Shown here: positions 37,001-46,900 of the stretch, piece after piece
Layout of the letters: the number at the start of each line of letters is the position of its first letter
Position numbering within the stretch: the stretch's first letter is position 1
Assembly: GCA_019787685.1 (NCBI GenBank)
Contig: JAHNUO010000017.1
Coordinates: forward strand, 124,001 to 188,000
From: Chiua virens
Lineage: Eukaryota > Basidiomycota > Agaricomycetes > Boletales > Boletaceae
Direction of reading: 5' to 3'
Length of the DNA: 64,000 nt
Position numbers and translations under genes: made by a program
The notes under the pieces: generated by a model
Database searches by the model: none
Told to the model about the DNA's origin: nothing
Seen by the model: the letters and a program-made list of their open reading frames with translations, nothing else

Positions 37001-37930
37001 CAACCCGTCTTCACATCGCTTAAAAAGAGCACTGCAGCTACTCGCGATGCAGATGTTTGGAGCCCATTTATCCTGGCGACAACAGACTTTTGTCGGACGA
37101 TCAAGCCAGAATCAACGCACGGGACTATGGATCAGTACCTTCGACCCGTTCAGTGGGTTCTCACAAGCAAAAGGGCGGACAACCAAGTACTCGTTCTGGT
37201 CAGCCCATTTGAAGTCCATACGTTATTGCCAGATATCAGAGTCAGCGAATGTGTCCACCTTCATCTCTATGCACCACGTACGTCCCAGCGCGTGAAACCA
37301 TCCGACGATCTCAAACTCTACACTATCCCCCCCCTGCCCTCCGATTCCTGGACACCCCCTTGGAATCTGATCGACCAGTTGAACGTGTTTTCCGGACAGC
37401 TCTACCTCAGAGGTTATCAATCGTACCTTCGGCTGTGTCGTTTCCTTGGCGTACCTGCGAAAGATTCGCCGAATGACACCACCCCTCGGTGGAATCTATT
37501 CAATATTCCCGGGAGTTTTGAAGAGAACGAAATCAGGTTCTCGGATTCTCCGCTACCCTCTGTGATGGCGCTACTTGGTATTCGGAGCAAAGGGCGACCG
37601 TTCGCGCACACGCACATGGGCAGGATCCTTCAGGGGCAAGTATTAAGGGAGAAGGACTTTGAGGGCTCGACGTCAATTCAGGTGGTATCTAGAAGAGAGA
37701 ACGCCGCGGCTGCGACGACGGATCAGCGTTCTCAGCAAACACCGTATGACGTCCCGTCGGAGGCTATTCGACCATCGTCTTCGGACATGGAGTGCGACAA
37801 TATTGAAGATGACAACTCCGTGTCCTCAGTGTTTCTTTCTTCCACTAGAAAGCTGAAACTGGACGCTACTGAACCGGATGACTCGAATGCAGGCACAGAA
37901 TCACTAAAAAAGCGTCCGCGTGCGTACTGA
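28003..37930 (+). CDS. Giant DUF6606/DUF3638/DUF3645 protein, with four frameshifts
   Basis: About 3,157 residues. The family is fungal and poorly characterised, and often labelled a ubiquitinyl hydrolase by automatic annotation. The N-terminal DUF6606 (THVFLPVQLPESSDY, IRRQNAAVLI) is followed by a long middle, then DUF3638 with a P-loop-like GEGKSS at 34154-34171, then RDILDESDEIL at about 34770, then DUF3645 (AVPYRAKDTPAP, FGHPDITIILTCLSYYY). The C-terminus is charged and ends KKRPRAY. Introns: 28313-28363, 30887-30936, 31285-31340, 31416-31466, 33997-34054, 34562-34613, 35767-35845, 36359-36415. Frame slips occur at about 31014 (+1), 31894 (-1), 33831-33835 (-1) and 36613-36615 (+1). Outside them the frame is continuous, so assembly error is likely, but a decaying gene is possible. 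Confidence 0.88.
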
Positions 37931-38675
37931 AGGCCATTGGTCAGCTTGACTCGTTCTGCACTGTACACATTGATACATGAAGCCAAGCTTGTAAGATAGA
38001 CACGCAACATCTAGCTGCGATGTAATAGAATACGATTTTCAGTTTCTCTTTTTCTTTCTTCGGTGTCGTATGCATACCACACAGGTCACTGCTTGCCGAT
38101 TGGCTACGGTACAAAATGTCAGTTATGTGGTGAGGGTTCATCGACATTGAGGTGGACCCGGAGCCTTCACATCCGGTTTATTCGATTCTCATCTCTGCCC
38201 AGCATCGTACATGTACACTGACCCTTGCCTCTGAATCGTCAGTGTCGTCACAGAATAGTACACGGGCGGAATCCGGCCGGTCTACCGACGTCGAAAGCTG
38301 CGGAGCGCCTGCTCGTCAGGCTCGGGCTCGACAACCACTCCGTGCCGCCTAAACCCCACCTGTCACTGCATAGCCGCGTTGGCCCTACGCCATGAGGTGG
38401 GGGGTGACCCGACCGGCCCAACGGTGCTCGGTCCTGTCACTGCGAAGCCAATATAAGTTGGTCCGGTTCTGTATGCCATGTGCATTCCCGGACGCGGGAT
38501 CCGCATCAGATGTCCCTGTCCCAAGAGGAAAGGACTTCGTTAAAAATTATGAATCGGGACCCTGGGGAGGGTGCTTGTGAGTTTCAAGTCAAAGAGAACT
38601 TGAATTTGAGATGACGATGTATGTACAAGACGGGTAGGCTCAACATCGCTCGAAAGGTGCTCTCGAGGAGCACCA
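37931..38675. other. Intergenic region after the giant gene
   Basis: No gene is seen. The short plus-strand frame at 38152-38352 has no recognisable content. The region ends at the left border of RSA4 duplication copy 2. Confidence 0.5.
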
Positions 38676-40590
38676 CAGGCAAGTTCAACTTCAAATCTCA
38701 CGCTTGAGAGCATGCGTGTCGCAGGTGAACATTTGAATCAAACGTCGACATCCTGTTCCTCATGCAATCCATTTCCCGCCGTCACGAGATACCCCATTCC
38801 ACCCCTAGGATCTTAGTTTCTCCAGCTAGAGCGTGTCAGCATGATTCATCGTCCACGAACGAACCCACGTACATTTTCACTGTCCGATCCCGCCCACCAC
38901 TCACCACCTTATCAGCCACGAAATCGACGCAATAGACTTCGTCCGTGTGTCCTGGTAGATCGTTCTTGAGCTTATACGTTTTGAGATCCCATATCTAAGT
39001 GCAAGAACAGGAGAGATCAATGAATGCAATTGCGATCGTGCACACACGAGGGACGTACCTTGACAGTACTGTCCTTGCTCGCACTGACCACCATTCGCGA
39101 GTCTGCGCTCCACGCAAGCCGGTATACAGGACCGACATGTCCACGCAGGGTCGCCACAAACTTGCCCATCATCCCTAGATCGTCCACATCGGATTGAGCA
39201 TCCGATGCAGCACTGCAAGGGCACCAAAAAAAGACGTACCGGCCCCTCCCGTGCAATCCCAGAGACGCACAGCACTGTCCCACCCCGCACTTGCTGCCCA
39301 TCGTCCATCAGGCGAGAAGGCGACATGGGACACCTGCCGCTGATGGCCCGTCAGTCGATTCAGGGGTTTTGATTTACCGCCCCCTGGGTCAGATGCGGAT
39401 GAGAAGAGGGACCACAGGAAGAGGGTGTGATCAGTCAGAAGCCCGATATCAATAGTTCTGGCGTGTGAGCAATGAGCGCCTCATATCGCTTGAGTGCTTG
39501 TGTTTGTGCTATATAGCAGGCACCGATGAGCGAGGCCTTTCTAGGATGAGTGGGACACACCTTCCTCATCAGACGCCGGTCGCTTGCCGGTGTGATCGAA
39601 TGGACCGGTTCGGAGCACAAAGTCCGTGTTGAGAGCGAGCGTGGTTACCCAATGAGCGTGATCCTTGAGGATCATCAATTGCCTTCCCTGCGAGATGATC
39701 AGTCGTCTTGCCTGATGGGGAAGGGAAAAGGCTCAACCTCTTGTGCATCCCAGACCCTCACTGTGCGATCACTGCTGGCCGTATAGAGCACTCCTTTGCC
39801 GCCTATTCCACCACCTCCCCACTTGACGACGTTAACGCTGGCCGTGTGGCCGCCGAGGGTATACTCGAGCCGTCGCGTCGCCGACGACCAGACGCGTACA
39901 GTGCCATCCTTGGATGACGATGCGAGACGTGGCGAGGCCGGGCTTCTGTATCACCGAGGGCCGAGACGTAAGTCAGCGGGATTGAAACTCGGCAAGACAG
40001 ACCTACATGTGTACAGGTTCCCAGGCGAGGGAGGTCACCCACTTTGAGTGGCCTTTCATCGCGTCGCCTATCGGTTTCCCGGACTTGGGATGCCATAGTC
40101 TGACGTGTCCGTCGTGGCCACCACTAGCGAGCTTGCGTTCGATTGGGTCCCATTCGACTGCAGAGGACCCAGCCGGTATGGCCAACGAGGGTATGAGATG
40201 GGGTCTCGGTATTAAGATCCCATAGCCGAACGTGAGTGTCACCAGACCCTGTGGCAAGAAGTGCGCCGGTCGGGGAGAAAGAAGCACACAATATAGGGGA
40301 AGAATGGCCTGGACGGGTTGAATTGAATGAGGTTCATGATCGATGGGACGCATGTTGATGGAAGACATACCTGATAGGGTGCTCGAGCAACGTGTGGCAG
40401 GACGTACTTTGAAGACGGACTGTGGTGCACATCGCACGACAAGGATATTTTCTTCAGAAAAGGCCTGTGAGGGATGGCTTAGGATGTCAGTCTTGGATGG
40501 ATTTTGAGATGACGATGCGAGTGGGTGCATTGGGTTTTGCAGCGTCGTCGGGGAGGACGACATGGAACGCGAAGGGCACGTGGTCGTCAT
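38676..40590 (-). repeat. RSA4 segmental duplication, copy 2
   Basis: Longer partner of 26170-27938; it continues into the complete 5' part of RSA4 and is therefore probably the source copy. Confidence 0.8.
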
Positions 40591-40856
40591 CGTCATCTTG
40601 CTGTGTGGTATTATGAGCCAATATGAACGGACGTGACTGGGCTGCTTGCCTTTGTGCGCAGCTGATTCACGAGCAGCTGGAGGGTCTCTCTGGCGATATT
40701 TGCAGGGAGGTTGACGGCAGGTGCGATCGGGGTGGCGTCGTGCTCATTTACGAACTGGACGACGATGTTGGATACGGGCTGTATTGGGTCTGGCTCTGGC
40801 TCTGGAACGCCGTGATAGACCTTTTGTCGTTTCGGTGGTGGAACGAGCGTCGCCAT
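38813..40856 (-). CDS. RSA4: Ribosome assembly protein RSA4 (Notchless/NLE1), frameshifted
   Basis: A 60S assembly factor in the nucleolus and nucleus; the Rea1/Midasin ATPase pulls on its N-terminal NLE domain. It starts MATLVPPPKRQKV at 40856. The NLE domain spans exon 1 (40650-40856) and exon 2 (40371-40600), then come about eight WD40 repeats (GALLATGSGDTHVRLWD, LASGGHDGHVRLWHP, SSSKDGTVRVW, and so on) ending VKIWRN* in a 13-nt last exon (38813-38825). The first intron is GC-AG. One-base insertions are apparent near 40490, 40160 and twice at 39431-39442; at the last site copy 1 reads cleanly. As RSA4 is essential, either these are assembly errors, or another copy exists. Confidence 0.85.
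40601..40649 (-). other. GC-AG intron in RSA4
   Basis: A 49-nt intron with donor GCAAGC and acceptor ACACAG. Splicing here joins LRTK to QDDDDHVPF in phase, as family conservation requires; no GT donor nearby works. Confidence 0.7.
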
Positions 40857-41370
40857 CAGTGCTCGGTTCAGACCTGAAAATTTGGCTGATTTGCCTGGAT
40901 TGGAGAAATACCCCCTGTCTCTCATCTCACAACGGTACTTTTTCTACGGACGCCAGCTGCATTACGCCGCAGTTCGAGTGGGGAATCCGCGTGTCAACCG
41001 GACGCCGATGTGGTTATAACTCCTAGCAGTGATTGAAGCCGGCCATGTCGCTGAGAGCATTGCCAGCACACCGCTATGAAAATTTTCGAGCTGGTCCCTT
41101 TCCACTGCAGTCGGTCAACTAGGATACACCGGACGAGTCAAAATGGTTGATGCGTCGCCTTTTTACTGGATATCAAGGGTCCTGACACACTGGTTTAGCC
41201 GCGGCATTCATAGGGTAGGCTGTGCTACAACCATAGCAACATTTTAAACCCTAACCCTAGACACTCACTTGTTTACGCTTGTTTGTGGGGTGGTCGAAAC
41301 GTATACTCGCCTCGCCAAGCGCTCCCTTGAACCGCATCCTACTCCTCCTCTACGCCCACACACACAACCC
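40857..41370. promoter_or_regulatory. Divergent RSA4/UBC6 intergenic region
   Basis: 514 bp between the two divergent start codons. It includes a telobox-like motif near UBC6. Nothing coding is seen. Confidence 0.45.
41246..41260 (+). promoter_or_regulatory. Telobox-like motif upstream of UBC6
   Basis: AAACCCTAACCCTAG, 111 bp before the UBC6 ATG; the same 14 bases occur before CWC27 at 9267. Confidence 0.45.
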
Positions 41371-42684
41371 ATGGCCAGCAAAGCAGCTCAGAAACGTGTA
41401 CGTCCCCTCTCAAATATGGCTTTTTCACCGCTAAATGGCCCTTGTAGCTCACCAAGGAGTACATCAGTATGCAGAAGGAGCCTCCGCCATTCGTCTGGGC
41501 AGTTCCCGATGAAAAGAACATCCTCACTTGTCAGTACCCCTCTTCTCCTCCAATACGTGTTCTGATCCTCTATCCTCAGGGAATTTCCTTATCGTGCGTC
41601 TCTTCACCTCGCCCTTCGATCCATACCAATCTCATACCTCCGCAGCGTGGTCCCCCTGACTCTCCCTTTACCGACGGAGAGTATCATGGTGTCCTCCTTT
41701 TCCCTTCAGAATACCCTTTCAAGCCCCCGGGGATCAAGGTCCTTTTTCCCTTTCTTCCTATTCTAGTCCTTTTCAAACCACATTTCCAACAGATGTTCAC
41801 ACCGTCCGGTCGCTTTCAACCGGATAAGAAGATTTGTTTCTCAATGTCAGATTTTCACCCAGGAACGGTACGTCCCTTTGCCTCCCAATCTCCTGTGGTC
41901 TCGCTCATCCTCTCCCTCCAGTGGAATCCCGCTTGGAGTGTCGCAACCATGTAGGTTCATTTGATCTACTTCCTGGGTGACCGGCCCTTGCGATCATTTT
42001 GATTGTTGCGGTCAATTAAATTATACCCGATTCATCCGCGTCTTGGCATACATGCTGACTTGTTATCTTTAGATTGACCGGTCTCTTATCCTTTATGCTG
42101 TCCGATGAAATGACCACTGGCTCCATCACATCTTCAGACAGTCATAAGAGGAGTTTCGCTGCAAAGAGCCATGCTTTCAACATCTCCCAACCTCGTTTCA
42201 GAGATGCATTCTCCGACGTATGTTCTCCATCATTCAATCTGTTGTTAGGAAGCTAATAGAGACCTTCTCATTCGTCCTTGCTGTGATTTTCCCGTTCCTG
42301 GTATTGGCTATGCTTGCTGTTGATCATCCCGTCGCGAATTCCATACAGTATTGCTCTCCCACCCTCAGGGATTTGCCCAATATGGGTGAGCGGGAGATTG
42401 GGAGGACCGACACTGTGTCAACGAGTGCGACTAGTCCGTACCCCTCGCCCATACCATCATCTTCCTCAGCACATCCGCAGCAGGTGATTCTCAGACGGAA
42501 CGCGGTGCAAACGCCGATGCCAAATGCCCCGCCGATCGCTACTGATGCATCATTGACTCCCACGAACAAACCTGTTGTCCCCCAAGGATGGTCGGCATCC
42601 TGGCGTCAAATTATTTGGGAAAAGTGGAGGTGGGGTGTACTCATTGCGCTGGCAGTGATCGTATCAAGAATTTCTGCAAGTTGA
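41371..42684 (+). CDS. UBC6: Ubiquitin-conjugating enzyme UBC6, ER-anchored
   Basis: A tail-anchored E2 on the ER membrane for ER-associated degradation with Doa10-type ligases. Eight exons (41371-41397, 41448-41529, 41580-41593, 41646-41738, 41793-41867, 41922-41950, 42073-42217, 42349-42684) give 266 residues. The UBC fold shows WNFLIRGPPDSPF, FPSEYPFKPP, the active-site cysteine in KKICFSMSDFHPG, and WNPAWSVATIL. A Ser/Pro-rich linker leads to a C-terminal membrane helix (WGVLIALAVIVSRI). Exon 3 is only 14 nt. A hydrophobic frame inside the last intron (42218-42348) is not coding, because YCSPTLRDLPNM must join directly to FRDAFSD. No frameshift is seen. Convergent with thymidylate kinase. 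Confidence 0.95.
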
Positions 42685-42975
42685 TGGGAAACCTGGCCGA
42701 CACCGATTGTCAACGATGTATAACTGGTATGTTAGGACTGTTTTGGCGTGCGTGGCATTTCAAGTAGTTTATTTCCCGTGTATCAACTCTAATCTCGTAT
42801 TCACCTACTTGCCTTGCTCTTAAGCACATCAGCATTCCTCACACTTCCATGTTGTTATCTTTCTCTCCTTGTTTGTCTTGTTTCCTCGGCTTCGACGCTC
42901 GTTGTTACCCATCTCTCAATATGTTAGCAAATGTATTACAAGTGTTTCAAGACTTAGATCCATCGTTCAGCATCA

Positions 42976-43955
42976 TTATGGTCCCTCTTGGTCTTGCCAC
43001 AGCCTTGTCACCGGTTTCTGAGTTCCCTCTAGAACGGGTATGACACTCTTCCAAATACCCTCTGCGACGCCATCTCGATCCTGTCCCGCATCGATAGTGA
43101 CCCACCGATCGTCACCCATCTCGTCGCCAATTCGTTCAAAGATATGCCGAACTCTCGCCTGCACCTCTTGTCTCTCGTACCTCTCTTCACCATACCCGCC
43201 TCGTTCCATGGCCGCCTCTGGCTTGATGTCCAGGAAGAGCGTCAGGTCGGGTGCTGGGAGTCCGACCTCGGGCGCTTTGCACCACTCGTATGTGAGATGG
43301 TCGCTATTTTTCTGAGCGGAGAAGGCGATGCCAGAAAAGGCGTAGCGGTCTGCGATGACGGTCGTCCCAGCGGCGAGGTGTGTCAGGATCGTTGGGCTGA
43401 TGGGAGGTGGCGTCAACAGGATGAGGGCACTGATGATGCGTGAGTCAGCACCCGTCGAGGCACGTCGAGGAGAGGTTACGCACGCCAATTCCCACCGATT
43501 CGCGGCAAAGAGCAGATGGATGGCGTGGTCGTCGAGGTCGGACTGAGAACGCAGGTACGCGTCGATCATCTTTCCGATTGCGGTCGTCCGGTCTGATGGG
43601 GGAGTGATATGGAGCGATGGGTGTGATGTACGTGTGATGTGCGTATTGTGATGGGCATCACCGCGCGTAGAGTGTTGGTGATCGGAGAGGTTGTCATCAT
43701 TGGTCGTGATTGCGTTGTGACGAGGCGAGAGGGAGGGAGAGGGAGCGTGCAAAGAGCCATGATCGCGTCAAACGGTGATGCACAAAACAGAAAAGACACG
43801 TACCAGGAAACTTGAAGAGGACGGCACCTGTGTCCCTTGCCGACAACTCGGATCGGATGCGATCAACCAGACGGGCTGCTTGGGTGGACTTGCCGGATCC
43901 TGTCCAGTCCCTCGATGACGATGAACGCACCGCGAGAAGGGGGAGAGGCGGACAT
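42976..43955 (-). CDS. CDC8: Thymidylate kinase, frameshifted
   Basis: Phosphorylates dTMP to dTDP, essential for DNA synthesis. It starts MSASPPSRGAFIVIEGLD at 43955. The P-loop SGKSTQ follows in another frame because one A is inserted in GACAGGATCC near 43896-43900; removing it gives GLDRSGKSTQ, the family motif. Then come FKFPDRTT, NRWE, the signature DRYAFSGIAFSA and the C-terminal domain. Introns: 43593-43803 (211 nt, long for this window) and one starting near 43483. The latter's acceptor could lie at either of two AGs 33 nt apart, differing by 11 residues; the downstream one fits the family better. Essentiality makes an assembly error the likely cause of the slip. Confidence 0.9.
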
Positions 43956-46900
43956 GACGATGTGTCGCTTGAGCGAGGGGACGTCCTCGGAGATTGAGAA
44001 GGTCTCGGACAGTATTTAGTCGAAAAGCCACTTTAAGCGCATTCATCGTCCGTAGTAGGCTTGAGCGCAGTTGAGACTTTTTGGACGATAATTCATACCA
44101 AACGTTTATTAGATGTGTTTCTGGCAAAAATCTTATACTAGCTCCAAAGAGAACGATCCAGTGGCTTGGCCAATCTCTGCACACTGCTTACTCTCATGCA
44201 GATGTAGAGAAATCCCAAGGCTAACGAGAATGTGTAGAACGAGATGAACTCGGATCAAGGAGGTTTCGCTCGGTCGCGAGCAACATCCACTGCCGGTCCC
44301 AGGCACTTCATTCCAAACATGATTCATCATGCGTACCAATGCATGGAAGTACGCAGGCGACCTCACATCACGCCACAATCCGGGTCATTCGAGTCGGAAG
44401 CGTCGCATCAAGACAGCATTATTGTTATCGCGGGCAAACATAGGTGGACACATAGGAAGCAAGGGAAATTTTCCATTTCTCGGCGCGTCGATTGCTTCGG
44501 ATCACACCCACGCGGTCATCATGAATGAAGACGCTAGAAGCCTGGAACCTACTCGTGAAGCGAAATGGTGAGAACGACAGTCCTCAAGCCAAAGACAATG
44601 AACGGAACATAAAGTTACCGTGAACGACGGATCAAGTGTGTACATACGCACCCTGGGCCCGATAACAGCTGCACGTAAGGCATTAAGGCATAGGTATGGC
44701 CTGCATAATGGAAGCAGTTTAAAACCCAGCCGGGAGTGATCCGAGGTACCAACTTGAGGCATTAATGTTAATGATTCCACCATGGTGACTGAGAGCCAAA
44801 CAAGATTTCTCCGTACTTTTATACTTGTACTAGTATCTTGACCAGGGGACCGCTGTAGAATGGAGATAGCACTAGAAGTGCATTCATCAGTTTAAGCGAA
44901 GACAGCCGTCGAGATGTCCTGCTATGTTTATGAAACCGTGACACGGCGTCCTCGGCCTATATGCAAACATAGGCTGATTTGACCATAGTGGTCCACGAAC
45001 GTGGCTCATCAAGCTGCGAAGCACGTCATGCTAGAAAAGATAATGCATGACGAACGCACGACATAAGGGGAATGAGATTAAATGCTAGCCCACCATCGGG
45101 ATAGATCTTGCTCTAGATCGTAATCAATTAGTGGCCTTATCGTGAACTAGTTCATGTTGACCGTGGCCTATACCTTGCTTGACGGTCCTTCCATGGACAT
45201 CCTCGGGTCCACATGGTACTACTTGCTAAACTGAACCTTCCGAGTTCGTCAGCATTATAACTTCTCGAATGTAATTACACACCTGCAAGGAATACCGCAC
45301 GAGCATAGATAGCTTCGGAATGTTTGGTCCCTCAATATGTATGTAAGGTCCTGTGGCTCCTGTGAATCAGTCGTATCTCGGATCTCTGTACAAATGTATA
45401 TCACCTACTTTGAACACAATTATACCCGTATAAGTTCAACCGGCCCTGATTGATGGTACTCCGTCTTGCTACATGGACTCGTTGGAATCCGCCTCCCACG
45501 AACGTTCCTTGTTCGTCCCGTTTGTTTCATAGGATAATAGCACGATGCGCGTTCAGCTACAACATGAAGAGCGTAGGCCCTCCGGAGCCCATCTACATGA
45601 CTTTCAGCTTCTGTACTTGCAGAAAAAGATGGGGAAAAAAGACTCACTATTGTCTCAGGTCATATTGCGGTGCGGTGCAGAGTCAAAGACTTGGATACGC
45701 TTCTCAGGTGACGTGTCACCTGAACATGAATGTCGTCCTCGGGAAACTTAAACATGTCCTCTCGTGAGGCGAACCCGACTGGAGACAACCCCAGAAGGCC
45801 GTTCGGAGCAGCACGTCAACACAAAGGATGGTCCCGTGAAACGTGCAACCAAGGTAACTCTAACTCACAAAGATCCAAACCGGCTACCAAGCGCGGGAAG
45901 TGGCGAGATCAGGGACTGGGTGATAGTCGAGCTAGGGACACCACCGGCGGTGATTCGGAACAGGCAGTACTGGCACCGACCGCGCGCGCATTGAATGAGC
46001 CCCGAGTCTGCACTGGAAGTAACACGTCCCTGACGATCGAGCGAAGCGAGCCGACCAGAACGACGTCAACCGCAGGGTTCATGCTGCACCGGTCCGACAT
46101 ATTGGAGCGGGTGCGCGATGACAACTTGCAAGGGCTGTGAAGGTTTAGAGGGTCAACCAGCTGCAGGTGGCGGTCTGCTGGGATCCGGGTGCGATGTCAG
46201 TGCACCTCCGCCGACCTTCCGAGTCTATATGATCCTGATGGCACTAGAACTTGGAAAACAAAATAAAAATAAAATAAAAAAACCGAGTGTTGGTCCGTCC
46301 CAAAACCGTTCCAATATAGCGCATCAGGGAGAAGTCAGGAGCGTTATAATCCACCCTGCAGCATTACAAGGGTTTATAGACAACCTACAATTTTTGAAAA
46401 ATTGGATCGTAAATGATTATCATGCGACTTTTCCCTGATCGGCGGAGTCACAGATCATCGCATGACCGTCACATCAAATCAAACGTACGTCGACTCTCGC
46501 CGACTTCATCGGTTTGATTGCTGTCACGGTGCTGCAAGACAGGGGACAGAGCGGACTACTCACACCTAATTGAACGTATGACAGGTGTCATTTTCCAGTA
46601 ACAACAATGGGGCGATAACAACCATCTAAATGTTCAGGTACAATCACAGATTAACTCGTAACATTTAGTGCACCCCGTATCTCCCCGAGCCCATGATCCA
46701 ACTCATGGGTACCGACGATATCTTGCCATTGATTTCTCTTTAGGATGTTTCGTATGGCGGCGTAAGCTAGCCACTGGGCCACTCCGTTATCCCAACCTGC
46801 CGAACCCACCAATATCTTGGCACCCGAATTTCTCGGTCGATTGTGGATGCGTTACGTCGCCCACCGATCGTATCGCGCTACTCACGCCATCCAAGTCTGG

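Noticed and set aside
42220..42348. Hydrophobic frame (LAVIFPFLVLAMLAV) upstream of the UBC6 tail
   Set aside because: It lies inside an intron; family conservation joins FRDAFSD directly to YCSPTLRDLPNM, and the real membrane anchor is at the C-terminus.
45730..46140. 136-residue plus-strand frame
   Set aside because: Low complexity, no domain, no promoter or splice evidence; not distinguishable from chance.
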